Of a stretch of DNA of 64,000 nucleotides, positions 17,858 to 28,306 are shown piece after piece. This DNA comes from Candidatus Helicobacter avicola. GTDB taxonomy: Bacteria; Campylobacterota; Campylobacteria; Campylobacterales; Helicobacteraceae. The stretch spans positions 1-64,000 of the forward strand of contig DXIN01000042.1 in NCBI GenBank assembly GCA_019112865.1, in the 5' to 3' direction. Within the stretch, counting starts at the first letter, position 1. Each line of letters begins with the position of its first letter. Under the pieces are notes generated by a model. That model worked only from the letters and a program-made list of their open reading frames with translations, did not search any database and was not told where the DNA came from. Position numbers and translations under genes: made by a program.

Positions 17858-20443
17858 CTATATCTGCGCGGTGGTGTGAATCTCTCTAAATGTCTCAAAC
17901 ACATCGCCTACACGCACATCGTTGTAGTTTTCAAGCATTATCCCACACTCATAGCCCTTGCCCACTTCCTTCACATCGTCTTTAAACCGCTTGAGTGAAG
18001 CAATTTGCCCAGTATGCACCACTACACCATCGCGTATGAGGCGCACCTTGATACCACGCGTGATTGTGCCATCTACCACCATACAGCCTGCGACCACACC
18101 GACTTTGGGGATCGTGAAAGTCTCACGCACTTGTGCTTGTCCGGTATCCTCTTCTTGTATCACTGGATTCATCATTCCAGATACAAGTCCTTTGATCTCA
18201 TCAAGCAAGGCATAAATCACTGAATAGGTTTTAATCTCGATACTAAGCTCTTTCGCCTTGGCTTTTACATTACCTGTGGGACGGACATTAAATCCAAGTA
18301 TGAAACTATTTTCGCTCGCGCTTGCTAGCGACACATCGCCCTCGGTGATCCCACCCACGCTTGCACTCACGATATTTACACGCACCTCATCATTACTAAG
18401 CCCCTCCAAACTCGCTTTAATAGCCTCAAGGCTACCCTGCGTATCGGCTTTGACAATCACAGGTAGCACTGCCAAATTTCCTTGTGCCACCATATCACCC
18501 AATTCCTCGAAAGTAACCTTCGTGCTTTTACTAAGTTCTTTTTGGCGTAAATACAAAGCGCGTTTTTGGGCATATTCGCGTGCTTGTGCCTCACTATCTA
18601 ACGCTACAAGCGTGCTACCTGCTTCTGGCACCTCGGATAATCCCACGATTTGCGCGACACTTGAGGGTGTGAGGGATTTTACTGCGCGTCCCAAATCATC
18701 ATTCATAGCGCGTATGCGTCCAAAAGCTGTCCCCGCCACGACAGAATCTCCCACTTGCAAAGTCCCGCTCTGCACGATGATAGTAGCCACCGGTCCCCTA
18801 CCTTTTTCCAAACTCCCCTCTAGCACCACTGCCTTTGCCTTGCCTTCACTAGCAGCTTTGAGCTCTAGGAGTTGAGCTTGTATGAGGATTGTCTCTAATA
18901 GCGTATCCACACCCAAGCCGGTTTTAGCAGAAATAGGGATAAATTCGTATTCCCCACCCCAGTCATTTGGGGTAAATCCTAGCTCGGCACACTCGGCTTT
19001 GAGCTTATCGGGATTGACATTTTCTTTGTCCATTTTATTCATCGCGATGATGATTTGCACACCTGCTGCTTTGGCGTGATTGAGTGCCTCTATGGTTTGG
19101 GGCTTCACGCCATCATCTGCCGCAATCACGATGATAGCGATATCTGTCACTTGCGCGCCACGGCTGCGCATACTGCTAAACGCCTCATGCCCGGGCGTAT
19201 CGATAAAACTAATAGTCTTGTCGTCTTTTTGCACCATGTACGCACCGATGTGTTGTGTGATCCCGCCAGCTTCTTTGTGTGCTATGCGAGAATTGCGGAT
19301 ATAATCAAGCAGAGAGGTTTTGCCATGATCGACATGCCCCATAATCGTTACCACTGGCGGACGCTCTTTGAGTGAGCTTGTATTTTCCTCATACACGACT
19401 TCAAAGCTACTTTTTTGATCGATGATAGAAACCTCTATCTTAAATTCCTCTGCCAAAATCTCAATAGAATCTTTGTCCAAAAAGTCATTTTTAGTCGCCA
19501 TCACCCCAAGATCAAAAAGGGTTTTAATCACATCTTTTAGCTCCCTGCCAGAGAGTTCAGCAAACTCATACACACGCACTTCCTCTGGGATTGTGATGAC
19601 GCTTTTGAGCTCTTTTGGTGGTTCTTTTTGCTGGTATTTTTTGTTTTTTCTACTACCGCGGCGGATAGAGCCCTCATTCATCCACGGACTTTTTTTATGC
19701 ACCTGCACACGATCAGTGATAGCTTGTTTTAGACGATTTTCCTCCTCCTCATCACGCACTTCGCGTTCATTGAGGTCAAAAAGCATAATCTCATCTTGCT
19801 CATCATCATAATCACGTTCAAAAGTAATCTCCCTATCCTCTAAAATATCGATCTTATGTTCATTGCTGTGCTTATTTGCAGGACGAGCTTTGGGCGATTT
19901 TTTGGGCTTGGCTTTGTATTCCTCATCTTGAGTTTGGGCTAAAAGCTCCTTGTAGCTGATTGATGAAGTTTGTTTGCTTTGGGGTTGCTCTGGCTTGGGT
20001 TGGTCGTTTTTGCGCACGATGCGAAATCCCTTTTCTTTTTTCGGACTCTCTTTGCTCTGTGCTGTGTCTGATGCGGTGGGTTGCGGCAGAGAATCTCCGT
20101 GAGGCTGTGTCTCTAGTGGCTCTGCTTTGGGCGATTTTTTTGCTGGTTTTTCTTTAGAATCTTGTTTGTCTGCCTTGGGAGACTTGGAGGTTTTAGTGCT
20201 TGTTGTTTTTGGTTTGGTAGTTGTTTTTTTGGTAGAAGATTTTTCTTTACTAGAAGCCTTTGGTTTGGGTGGAGTGGGATTAATCCCTGTGGATAAAAAC
20301 TCATATAGTGCGCCCGCCTCCTCCTCTGTGATACTCGAAGAAGTCGTCTTGACATTTAAACCCATTTCCAAGGCTTTTTCAAATACCTCTTTGGTCGTTT
20401 TTGCGCACTCCTCCGCCACCTTAGTCAATCTCACTTTTGCCAT
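17858..20443 (-). CDS. infB: Translation initiation factor IF-2
   Basis: A GTPase that places initiator tRNA on the 30S subunit, 861 residues. It has an N-terminal IF2_N-like domain (about 1-50), a long Lys/Pro/Ser/Thr-rich low-complexity linker (about 55-220), a second N-domain (about 285-345), the G domain with [17 protein letters not shown] and NKMD, then domains II, III and the C-terminal fMet-tRNA-binding domain. The length is normal. It is the last gene of the leftward cluster from hisZ; rbfA does not follow, and a dispersed repeat lies there instead. Confidence 0.97.
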   Translation of the reverse strand: MAKVRLTKVAEECAKTTKEVFEKALEMGLNVKTTSSSITEEEAGALYEFLSTGINPTPPKPKASSKEKSSTKKTTTKPKTTSTKTSKSPKADKQDSKEKPAKKSPKAEPLETQPHGDSLPQPTASDTAQSKESPKKEKGFRIVRKNDQPKPEQPQSKQTSSISYKELLAQTQDEEYKAKPKKSPKARPANKHSNEHKIDILEDREITFERDYDDEQDEIMLFDLNEREVRDEEEENRLKQAITDRVQVHKKSPWMNEGSIRRGSRKNKKYQQKEPPKELKSVITIPEEVRVYEFAELSGRELKDVIKTLFDLGVMATKNDFLDKDSIEILAEEFKIEVSIIDQKSSFEVVYEENTSSLKERPPVVTIMGHVDHGKTSLLDYIRNSRIAHKEAGGITQHIGAYMVQKDDKTISFIDTPGHEAFSSMRSRGAQVTDIAIIVIAADDGVKPQTIEALNHAKAAGVQIIIAMNKMDKENVNPDKLKAECAELGFTPNDWGGEYEFIPISAKTGLGVDTLLETILIQAQLLELKAASEGKAKAVVLEGSLEKGRGPVATIIVQSGTLQVGDSVVAGTAFGRIRAMNDDLGRAVKSLTPSSVAQIVGLSEVPEAGSTLVALDSEAQAREYAQKRALYLRQKELSKSTKVTFEELGDMVAQGNLAVLPVIVKADTQGSLEAIKASLEGLSNDEVRVNIVSASVGGITEGDVSLASASENSFILGFNVRPTGNVKAKAKELSIEIKTYSVIYALLDEIKGLVSGMMNPVIQEEDTGQAQVRETFTIPKVGVVAGCMVVDGTITRGIKVRLIRDGVVVHTGQIASLKRFKDDVKEVGKGYECGIMLENYNDVRVGDVFETFREIHTTAQI

Positions 20444-20448
20444 ATTTG

Positions 20449-20673
20449 CTATACTCCTTTAGTTTCTGTATTTTGCTGTATTTTATAACGTTTCATCACT
20501 CCACGCAATGCTTTTTGATCTCCATAGCACTGCGTGCAAAGATAAAGACTTCTACCCACACCGCTAAATGCACACAAGGTGTTTTGCACGACCTGAAACC
20601 TCTGCAGTTCATCTTGCAAAAATCTCCCTCTGCAAGCCACACACATTCTCGTTTGTTTGGGATTCCTCATCAT
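20449..20673 (-). CDS. ylxR: YlxR/DUF448 RNA-binding protein
   Basis: A small basic cytoplasmic protein of 73-74 residues (adjacent ATGs at 20673 and 20670). It carries the YlxR signature RMCVACR near the N-terminus and a GRSLYLC segment, the GR(S/G)AYLC equivalent. Members bind structured RNA; RnpM of Bacillus modulates RNase P. Two CxxC-like pairs (C12/C15 and C47/C50) suggest possible metal binding. It lies between thrB and infB in the order seen in H. pylori, five bases upstream of infB. Confidence 0.88.
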   Translation of the reverse strand: MMRNPKQTRMCVACRGRFLQDELQRFQVVQNTLCAFSGVGRSLYLCTQCYGDQKALRGVMKRYKIQQNTETKGV

Positions 20674-20689
20674 TATACCAACATTCTAA

Positions 20690-21586
20690 TTAAAATTCTC
20701 TAACACCCAGATTGTCAAACTCTAGCGTGAGTATGCGACATTTTGGGAAATTTTGCTCCAATACACGCGCGAGATTCTCACTATCGTCTTTGTAGCAGAT
20801 ATTAAGAAACGATGAGCCACTTCCGCTAAGTGTGCTTAATAGCGCACCATGCTCAAGAGCAGTGCGTTGCAGTGCAAAAAGCAGGGGCAAGGCTTTCATA
20901 CGCGTGTTTTGATGGATTCTATCCCGACTTGCTAGGCGCAGTTTCTCCCAATCACGTTGCAAAAATGCCGCGGTTAAAAGCGAAGAGTGTGAGAGATTAA
21001 ACACACAATCTTTCAAATTAAAAAATTTTGGCAAAGCCCTCCGTGAATGCTTAGTCGATACACTTCGCATAGGGATTGCCACCACAGCACGCACACTATC
21101 GGGAATATCGGTGTGGATATGCACGACATTTTGGGCTTGTGTCTTTTTGCCATAATGCTCCAAAATCGCTACATTAAACCCCCCAAAAACTGCTGGAGTA
21201 ATATTATCTGGGTGGTTTTCGTATTCTATAGCAAGATTTAGTATCTTTTGTTTATCAAGAGGTTCGCCCACATATTTTAATGCCGCATAAATCGCACTCA
21301 CAATCACCGCCGAGCTCGAGCCAAGCCCGCGAGACACAGGGATAGCATTTTCAAACAAAAACTTGCAATGCGCCTGCCTATCGTAACGCTCTAGAATCTG
21401 TGAAAAAATTTTGACAAAGACATTATCGACTTTGAGCTTTAGGTATTGCTCTCCTTCACCCATAATCTGCACGCTCGTAATATGCGCTGGAGTGATTTGG
21501 ATTTTATTATACAAACCTAGGGCTAGCCCTAGAGAATCAAAGCCCGGACCGAGATTTGCGCTTGTCGCAGGGACGATAATATTCAT
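20690..21586 (-). CDS. thrB: Homoserine kinase
   Basis: It phosphorylates homoserine in threonine synthesis. The 298-residue GHMP kinase has NIIVPATSANLGPGFDSLG at the N-terminus, the ATP-binding PVSRGLGSSSAV and a C-terminal LSGSGSS motif. The frame is open to 21601, but the ATG at 21586 has GGAG five bases away and matches the family N-terminus, so it starts 12 bases after the tsaB stop codon. Confidence 0.95.
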   Translation of the reverse strand: MNIIVPATSANLGPGFDSLGLALGLYNKIQITPAHITSVQIMGEGEQYLKLKVDNVFVKIFSQILERYDRQAHCKFLFENAIPVSRGLGSSSAVIVSAIYAALKYVGEPLDKQKILNLAIEYENHPDNITPAVFGGFNVAILEHYGKKTQAQNVVHIHTDIPDSVRAVVAIPMRSVSTKHSRRALPKFFNLKDCVFNLSHSSLLTAAFLQRDWEKLRLASRDRIHQNTRMKALPLLFALQRTALEHGALLSTLSGSGSSFLNICYKDDSENLARVLEQNFPKCRILTLEFDNLGVREF

Positions 21587-21597
21587 TTTTGCTCCAA

Positions 21598-22086
21598 TCA
21601 TACTGCTGGCAAGACATACAATGGCGTATTTTCACACGAAAAATCTTGCGGATACAGAATCTGTGGGAGCGTAAATTCCACAGATTCGCACTCTGTCTCT
21701 AAGGCAATTTCGCCATTGCGTAGCACAAAATATTTATTAGCAAAGGCGTGGATAGGCTTGCTGTCATTAAAGGCAAAGCTTGAAGTGCTAAAGAGTTCAT
21801 ATCCTCGTGTCTGGGCAAGTGTATGGAGATAAATATGCGTAGCTTTGAGTGCGCTAAATCGCCCCGGACCCCTTGCGTAGTAGATATTCTCTATGACTAC
21901 ACCCTCATCAAAAAGTGTGCTAAAAAGCTCATTAAATGCGTGCGTAGTATGCCCATAGAATCTATACACTCTGTGTAGCCACATACCACCACACGATTCC
22001 CTCCTCCCTTCTGCATACGATTGCTCATACAATCCCGCCAAAAGCGGTTCATTGACGCTAATAAGTCCCAAACAATACCTTGCCAT
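21598..22086 (-). CDS. tsaB: TsaB-like tRNA t6A synthesis protein
   Basis: A short (162-residue) ASKHA-fold protein that in this family partners TsaD in threonylcarbamoyl transfer to A37 of ANN-decoding tRNAs. The most diagnostic block is IYYARGPGRFSALKATHIYLHTLA, aligned with the GPGSFTGLRIG motif of TsaB. The N-terminal ILGIxTS strand is degenerate (RYCLGLISVN), as in other small Helicobacter versions. It lies in a tight cluster between motE and thrB. The family assignment is good, and full catalytic competence of the fold is not expected in TsaB. Confidence 0.75.
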   Translation of the reverse strand: MARYCLGLISVNEPLLAGLYEQSYAEGRRESCGGMWLHRVYRFYGHTTHAFNELFSTLFDEGVVIENIYYARGPGRFSALKATHIYLHTLAQTRGYELFSTSSFAFNDSKPIHAFANKYFVLRNGEIALETECESVEFTLPQILYPQDFSCENTPLYVLPAV

Positions 22087-22104
22087 TATCCCTCTCCACT
22101 CTGT

Positions 22105-22851
22105 CTATTCACCTGGGCTTTGGCTTTGGGGTGGCTGTGAATCTTGCTCTAATGGAGTTTCTTGTGTAGATTCTGTCTCTAGCGAGTCCATAAACTCCTG
22201 CTGGGCTTTGGGAGGTTGTGGTGCTGGAGGGAGGTTTGTCGCTTCTTCACCCTGTGGCTGACGCATTTTTTGTGTTATTGCCGCGGCTTTTTGGGCGTCC
22301 ATCTTAGCGAGAATCTTGCTCACATCTTTAGGATTCATACTTGAGAGAATATCCACGACTTCTTGTTCTGGCATTTGCTCAAAAATCGCCGCAGACTTGC
22401 CTTCTTTCATTTGCTGATAGCTCTGTGTGATTTTATCATCACTGCCCTTTTTCATCTTGCGTAGCACTTCTTCGTTTTTGGCTATGAGGTCTTGGACATA
22501 TTCCTCACGCGCTTTCATATCAAGCTCGGCTTGTTCTTGGAGTTTTTGAAACTCTGCCTTTGCTTGTTCTTTTGCTTTTTGAAACTCTAGGATTTTTTCA
22601 TTGACTTGAGATTCTTGCTCGCTTAATCTGCGACTTTTTTCTTCCAAAATCACTTGTGTAGCATTCTGCAGCACTTGAAGTGCCTGCTGACGCTCATCTA
22701 TGGCTTGGAGTTCTTGGCGAATCTCATCTTTGCGTTGATCAAAGATGATATTGCAATCAAGTAGTTGCGTGTTTTGCGTAGATGGGGTGTTTTGGTTGGG
22801 TGCTGATAGTAGCACTCCACAAAGCGCACAAAAGACTCGTATCCCTTTCAT
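22105..22851 (-). CDS. MotE-like flagellar stator chaperone (PDP protein)
   Basis: A 248-residue secreted or periplasmic protein with an N-terminal signal sequence (about 1-17), a long Glu/Gln-rich coiled coil (about 40-140), a MgtE-N-like domain (about 145-195, with EQMPEQEVVDILSSMNPKDVSKILAKMD) and a Pro/Gln-rich tail. This architecture matches MotE of Campylobacterota (H. pylori HP0257 position), which chaperones MotC-type stator assembly. It overlaps fliJ by four bases, and purA-fliJ-motE is conserved in H. pylori. Confidence 0.75.
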   Translation of the reverse strand: MKGIRVFCALCGVLLSAPNQNTPSTQNTQLLDCNIIFDQRKDEIRQELQAIDERQQALQVLQNATQVILEEKSRRLSEQESQVNEKILEFQKAKEQAKAEFQKLQEQAELDMKAREEYVQDLIAKNEEVLRKMKKGSDDKITQSYQQMKEGKSAAIFEQMPEQEVVDILSSMNPKDVSKILAKMDAQKAAAITQKMRQPQGEEATNLPPAPQPPKAQQEFMDSLETESTQETPLEQDSQPPQSQSPGE

Positions 22852-23267
22852 AATACCTCCCTACGATGAAGCAAGATAGAAATCTCATCAAGTTCCTTAT
22901 CTTGAGCAAGCTTGAGAGCCTTTAGCCTCGCCTCCTGTTCTTTGGTATCGAGATATTTTATTTTTTCATACTCAATATGGAGTGTTTTGTATTCCTCACG
23001 CAAGGCTTTTGCTTGGGCTTTGAGATGGGAGAGCTCACTATGGAGCGTGTCGATATGCCCCAAAAGCCTATCCCTAGTATTTGCGAGTGCAAGATACGCA
23101 CCAAAATGCCCACTTTTAGGGAAATGCACTTGCCCCACATCATACATAAATGCGTCAATCTCGGCTTGTTTTTGTGTAATGAGGAGGTTGTGCTGCATCA
23201 TTTTACGCTCGTGGCTTTGGAGTGCCTTATGACGCACATTAAGGATTGCACTAAATTTTGTTTTCAA
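22848..23267 (-). CDS. fliJ: FliJ-like flagellar export protein
   Basis: A 139-residue, almost entirely helical coiled-coil protein, basic at the N-terminus and rich in Lys/Glu/Leu. It fits FliJ, the central stalk of the flagellar export ATPase FliI that also escorts export chaperones. Sequence conservation in FliJ is low, so the call rests on coiled-coil character, length and position between purA and the MotE homologue, as at HP0255-HP0257. Confidence 0.72.
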   Translation of the reverse strand: MKTKFSAILNVRHKALQSHERKMMQHNLLITQKQAEIDAFMYDVGQVHFPKSGHFGAYLALANTRDRLLGHIDTLHSELSHLKAQAKALREEYKTLHIEYEKIKYLDTKEQEARLKALKLAQDKELDEISILLHRREVL

Positions 23268-23276
23268 ACTCCCTCC

Positions 23277-24533
<1,257 letters not shown>

Positions 24534-25391
24534 TTATGTTTTTGATGATTGTTTGAGCAAAATATCTACGATATTATCCGTATAGATTGCAAAACCACAC
24601 GATGGCGTTTGTGAAATCGTGTATTTACCCCCAATAACAAGAATTGTGTTTGCACAAATCATACGATAAAACAAGTCCTCATAATAATGCCCCGGTGCAT
24701 AAAAAAGTGGTGAGAAAATGCTCTCTTTATACTCACAGAAGCTTGCGCACTCTAGCATTGCTTCTAATTCTTTGGTTAGGAAATGTGGCATATTTTTGAT
24801 ACATCGCTCCAAATCCTCTCGTGTATTGACCTCAATGAGATCTTTTAAAAAATGTTCTTTACTCGCGATAGATTCCATATCGGGGTTGTTAAATTCTTGA
24901 ATATCAAGATTGAGGTGTTGCGCACATAAAAGTGGAATCTTTTGGTTACAAATCTGCAGGATAGGGCGCAATCCCAACTCACTCATAATCATTGCTGATA
25001 GCCCCATAACCGGTGTGAGTGAGACACTATCGAGAAATTCCGCGCCTATTTGGTGTAGCTCGGTAGTGGGATAGTCATACACTGGCTGGATATAAAACCA
25101 CTTTTTATGACTTGTGCTACGTGCGATACGCTTAGTAATGATACGCATCACATCAATCGTGCTATCATAGCGCAAAACAATCTGATGATTGCCCTCGCCA
25201 CTGAAACAAATCATATCACGATTTGAAAAATCATCTTGGTGGCTAAGGAAGCTAAAAATAGGCGTGGCAATCTCTTTGTAGTCGTTATCATAGAGAATCC
25301 TAATAGCCTTAGATTCTATATCACGCTTTAGTCTTGCGGATTTGCCAAAGTAGAGCTTGCTTCCTTGTGGTAATTCGTGGTCTAAAATCAA
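24534..25391 (-). CDS. hisZ: HisZ-like ATP phosphoribosyltransferase regulatory subunit
   Basis: A 285-residue class II aminoacyl-tRNA-synthetase-like protein lacking an anticodon-binding domain. Motif-2-like LRYDSTIDVMRIITKR and the following YIQPVYDYPTTELHQIGAE block resemble HisZ/HisS, as does the C-terminal GGKY segment. HisZ activates the short form of HisG in histidine synthesis. No hisG or other his gene is in the window, so a different paralogue role cannot be excluded. It heads the leftward cluster with purA next. Confidence 0.7.
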   Translation of the reverse strand: MILDHELPQGSKLYFGKSARLKRDIESKAIRILYDNDYKEIATPIFSFLSHQDDFSNRDMICFSGEGNHQIVLRYDSTIDVMRIITKRIARSTSHKKWFYIQPVYDYPTTELHQIGAEFLDSVSLTPVMGLSAMIMSELGLRPILQICNQKIPLLCAQHLNLDIQEFNNPDMESIASKEHFLKDLIEVNTREDLERCIKNMPHFLTKELEAMLECASFCEYKESIFSPLFYAPGHYYEDLFYRMICANTILVIGGKYTISQTPSCGFAIYTDNIVDILLKQSSKT

Positions 25392-25471
25392 TCCTAATCC
25401 TTTCTCAAATAAAAGGCGAGATTATAGCATACACACACTTTAAACATCATTAACAATTTACTTTAACACTC

Positions 25472-25477
25472 TACAAT
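25472..25477 (+). promoter_or_regulatory. -10 box of mnmA
   Basis: TACAAT 34 bases before the chosen start at 25511, preceded by A/T-rich sequence with TTTACTTTAACA. Confidence 0.4.
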
Positions 25478-25510
25478 ACGACCCTAAAACACAGCAGTAA
25501 AAGGAATATG

Positions 25511-26545
25511 ATGTCGCAAAAAGTAGCACTCCTTATGAGTGGTGGTGTAGATAGTTCGTATTGTGCCTATCTGCTCAAATCCCAAGGCTATGAAGTGGTG
25601 GGAATCTATCTCAAGCTCCATGACAAAGAGGCTAAACACGAGGTTTTTATCGCTAACTGCCAAAAGGTAAGCGCGGAACTAGGCATAGAATTTCATGTAT
25701 TGCAAGCCCAAGCAGAGTTTAGGGCAATCGTGTATGATGAGTTTGTCAATGCCTATAAACGCGGTGAGACACCCAATCCCTGCACACTTTGCAATCCACT
25801 TATCAAATTTGGCTTAGCCCTGCAGGAGGCAAAAAAGCTAGGCTGTGCGTATATCGCCACAGGGCATTATGCCAAAATCGCAGAGTATCAAGGTATCAAG
25901 CGAATCCAAAAAGCGCGCGATGAGACAAAAGACCAGAGTTATTTTCTCTACGCGCTGCCCCAAGAGGCGATAGATTCTATCATTTTCCCACTAGGCGATA
26001 GTCTCAAAGCAGAGATTAAACCCACTGCACTACAAATCCTGCCATTTTTAGGGACATTAGAGACCTATAAAGATTCTCAAGAGATTTGTTTTGTAGAGAC
26101 GAACTATATCGATGTGCTCAAAAAACACGAGCAAGTCGAGCAAAAGGGTGTGGTGCGCAACGCACAAGGCGAAGCAGTGGGTGAACATGATGGCTATATG
26201 CAATACACTATCGGCAAACGCAAGGGCTTTAGAGTCTTTGGTGCGCACGAGCCACACTATGTGATGAGGATAAATCCTGACAAAAACGAGCTTATCGTAG
26301 GTAGCAAAGAGGAGCTACAAACCAACATCGTGTATGCGAATAATAAATCTCTCAATATCCCGCTTACAAAGGAGTTTTATGAAGTCAAAATCCGCTATCG
26401 CTCTAGCCCTATCAAAGCACGTGTGAGTGTGGCAAATGGCATCATCACTGCAGAACTAGAGGAGAGTGCCTATGGCGTGGCAAAGGGACAGGCTCTCGTA
26501 GTGTATGATGGCGAAGTCGTGCTTGGCGGTGGTGTGATAGTATAA
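25511..26545 (+). CDS. mnmA: tRNA-specific 2-thiouridylase MnmA
   Basis: It thiolates U34 of tRNA-Lys, -Glu and -Gln. The 344-residue protein has the PP-loop [11 protein letters not shown], the nucleophile Cys in NPCTLCN, the second catalytic Cys in SQEICFV, GHYAKI and KDQSYFLY. The C-terminal beta-barrel is present (YTIGKRKG). Two ATGs are adjacent; the second (25511) is chosen because AAGGA is only two bases from the first. A degenerate dispersed repeat starts right after its stop. Confidence 0.95.
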   Translation: MSQKVALLMSGGVDSSYCAYLLKSQGYEVVGIYLKLHDKEAKHEVFIANCQKVSAELGIEFHVLQAQAEFRAIVYDEFVNAYKRGETPNPCTLCNPLIKFGLALQEAKKLGCAYIATGHYAKIAEYQGIKRIQKARDETKDQSYFLYALPQEAIDSIIFPLGDSLKAEIKPTALQILPFLGTLETYKDSQEICFVETNYIDVLKKHEQVEQKGVVRNAQGEAVGEHDGYMQYTIGKRKGFRVFGAHEPHYVMRINPDKNELIVGSKEELQTNIVYANNKSLNIPLTKEFYEVKIRYRSSPIKARVSVANGIITAELEESAYGVAKGQALVVYDGEVVLGGGVIV

Positions 26546-26697
26546 ATCCACAACTACCAGCAACACTACAGAATCTAAACAACCTCAAGGAATAGATTAA
26601 ACTTTATAAGCACGCGTATCATAAACCGGGGATAATTCTCCACGAGCAACGCTAATTTATCAAAGTAACTTGCAATAAAACAATAAATTGCCCTAAC
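26546..26697 (+). repeat. Dispersed structured repeat, site 4 (degenerate)
   Basis: It lies between the convergent genes mnmA and the HARE-HTH gene. The left block (ACTACCAGCAACACTACAGAATC) is well kept. The centre (GCACGCGTA, CGGGGATA) and right end (CTTGCAATAAAACAATA) are recognisable but have drifted, and the terminal hairpin is no longer intact. It looks like a decaying copy. Confidence 0.6.
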
Positions 26698-27606
26698 TTA
26701 GACTTGTTTTTGGATATGGACTTTGAGTTTTTCATCGTCCCAAACCTCATCAAAGACAAACTTTGTCAAACCTCTCTCAAATATAGATTCTAAGAAACTT
26801 TCAAAATCCTTATTCTTGTCTGCCAACTCATCTATCATAAATGGATCAAGATTTTGTGTTTTTGCAGAGATGACAACCTCAAAGCTCTCAATATCTCTAC
26901 CAACCTTGATAAGCCCTATCCCAAAGCGACTATTGAGCTTTCTTAGCGTCTCAATAATCTCCTCCTCAATCTCGCTAAACACGACCAGATACCCCTCATT
27001 TGCCCAGCTAGAGTTCGATACCGCTTGAAAATAGCTCTGTTTAAAATCACTAAAACCAATGCTCTTTTTTAACTCAAATGAATACAGCTTGATATGCGGA
27101 ACTTCGGATTTTTCCAAAAACCTAAAAGCCTTGTCCGATCGTAGATTATAAGGATTTCTATCAACACCAACAATATCAGGGTATAGCCATTTGTGTTTGC
27201 CAGCCTTGTCTTTTTGGCTTTTTTCATGAAGAATTGTCTTGCATGATATGCCTAGATTCTCACACGCAAACTTCACAAACAAAGGGTGTAAATCCCGCTC
27301 ACCAAAACTCTTATCATCGCTTTGATTTTCTTGATAATCTTGTGTGTCCTCGTCTGTGATTTCTTGGCTATGCTTGCCTTTGATTCCAAAAAGCGTGGGG
27401 TTTTTGGACTTGGCAAAAAATGCTGTGTTTGGTCGCTTAAGCTCGGTGCGCAAGACAGACGATAGAACTTGTTTCGTAGGATTAGTAGAATCTAGCTTTT
27501 TCTCCAAGCCCTTTTCGCACGCTTGCTTCCAAATCGCCCCAAGCTGCAACGTTCTAGGTGAGCTCTCCAAAACCTCTCTAGCTAATTGTAAGTAAGTGTA
27601 ACTCAT
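26698..27606 (-). CDS. HARE-HTH domain protein with PD-(D/E)XK-like nuclease region (HrgA-like)
   Basis: A 302-residue soluble protein. Residues about 3-75 fit a HARE-HTH winged helix (TYLQLAREVLESSP, LGAIWKQA, SSVLRTEL, FFAKSKNPTLFGI). This domain is found in chromatin and restriction-linked proteins and was proposed to sense modified DNA. After a charged linker, the C-terminal half has a restriction-nuclease pattern: LYPDIVGVD, then YSFELKKSI with the E-x-K pair, then a helix and YLVVFSE strand. It resembles proteins annotated HrgA in Helicobacter. No methyltransferase is adjacent, so it is an orphan, and nuclease activity is inferred. The start at 27606 is in context and the 18-bp gap to the upstream gene suggests co-transcription. 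Confidence 0.68.
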   Translation of the reverse strand: MSYTYLQLAREVLESSPRTLQLGAIWKQACEKGLEKKLDSTNPTKQVLSSVLRTELKRPNTAFFAKSKNPTLFGIKGKHSQEITDEDTQDYQENQSDDKSFGERDLHPLFVKFACENLGISCKTILHEKSQKDKAGKHKWLYPDIVGVDRNPYNLRSDKAFRFLEKSEVPHIKLYSFELKKSIGFSDFKQSYFQAVSNSSWANEGYLVVFSEIEEEIIETLRKLNSRFGIGLIKVGRDIESFEVVISAKTQNLDPFMIDELADKNKDFESFLESIFERGLTKFVFDEVWDDEKLKVHIQKQV

Positions 27607-27624
27607 TTATTGATCCTTAGTAAT

Positions 27625-27924
27625 TTATTTCATATTGCCCATTATTGTTTCTCTCTTCTTGGCTAGCTCTTGTAGTGCCTGCACTAAAGTCAAACAAGAT
27701 AGATTCCCAAACCTTGAACTTTTAGAATCTAAAATGGTATTGCCCCCTTGTATATCTACATAGAGACCGCCATCGGAGTAAATCTTAATAGAGCAAATAT
27801 GTGAGCTACCAATTTTTATATCACCAATCGTATAATCATTAGGGAGGACATCAATAATACTATCAAGAGACTCTGCCACACAGATATTCCAAATCAAAAA
27901 CACCAACAATAAAACCTTTTTCAT
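27625..27924 (-). CDS. Small periplasmic hypothetical protein
   Basis: A 99-residue product beginning MKKVLLLVFLIWNICVAES, a clear signal peptide with cleavage near residue 17. The mature part has two Cys (near residues 46 and 75) and a helix at the C-terminus. No family is recognised. The GTG nine bases upstream is in frame, but the ATG at 27924 has GGAG at eight bases and a proper signal sequence. It may share a transcript with the HARE-HTH gene downstream. Confidence 0.65.
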   Translation of the reverse strand: MKKVLLLVFLIWNICVAESLDSIIDVLPNDYTIGDIKIGSSHICSIKIYSDGGLYVDIQGGNTILDSKSSRFGNLSCLTLVQALQELAKKRETIMGNMK

Positions 27925-28036
27925 AGTTAGCACTCCAAAGTTGCAAATTTATCCCATAGGATATTTTATTTCACATTCTATCCTTGTAAAGCTTAGGATT
28001 TCATTAATCCCATAGGATAAACGCGGGGGAGGAGCG

Positions 28037-28306
28037 GTGCGAGAGATCCACGATACAGACAACTTTGGCAATGCCACACAAGAGGAGATTATCGCCTTTC
28101 ACAAGCGCGTTTCGGGCAAAATCCGGAGCTTGCGTGAGGAACGCGGTATCTCACAGCTTGACCTTGCCCTAGAGATAGGGATTAAGTCTGTGGCATTTTA
28201 TTCCAACTGCGAAAACAACCGCTATGGTAAGCACTTCAACCTCGAGCATTGCTACAAAATCGCCAAAGCCCTGCAAGTGGATATAAGAGAGTTTTTTAGC
28301 TTTTAG
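28037..28306 (+). CDS. XRE-family HTH transcriptional regulator
   Basis: An 89-residue protein with a GTG start preceded by GGGGAGGAG. The Cro/CI helix-turn-helix spans about residues 22-82 (KIRSLREERGISQLDLALEIG, then the recognition helix and NLEHCYKIAKALQV). The end FF(S/D)F is common in single-domain XRE repressors. It is divergent from the small exported protein and the HARE-HTH gene, so it may control that unit. Its last 11 bases overlap the convergent mobA gene. Confidence 0.82.
   Translation: MREIHDTDNFGNATQEEIIAFHKRVSGKIRSLREERGISQLDLALEIGIKSVAFYSNCENNRYGKHFNLEHCYKIAKALQVDIREFFSF

Noticed and set aside
18258-18875. A 205-codon open frame antisense to infB
   Set aside because: It mirrors the low-stop complement of a conserved gene; the infB product is unambiguous and nothing supports an antisense protein.
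27625-28306. XRE gene plus small protein as a toxin-antitoxin module
   Set aside because: The small protein has a clear signal peptide and the genes are divergent, unlike the usual co-directional toxin-antitoxin pair.
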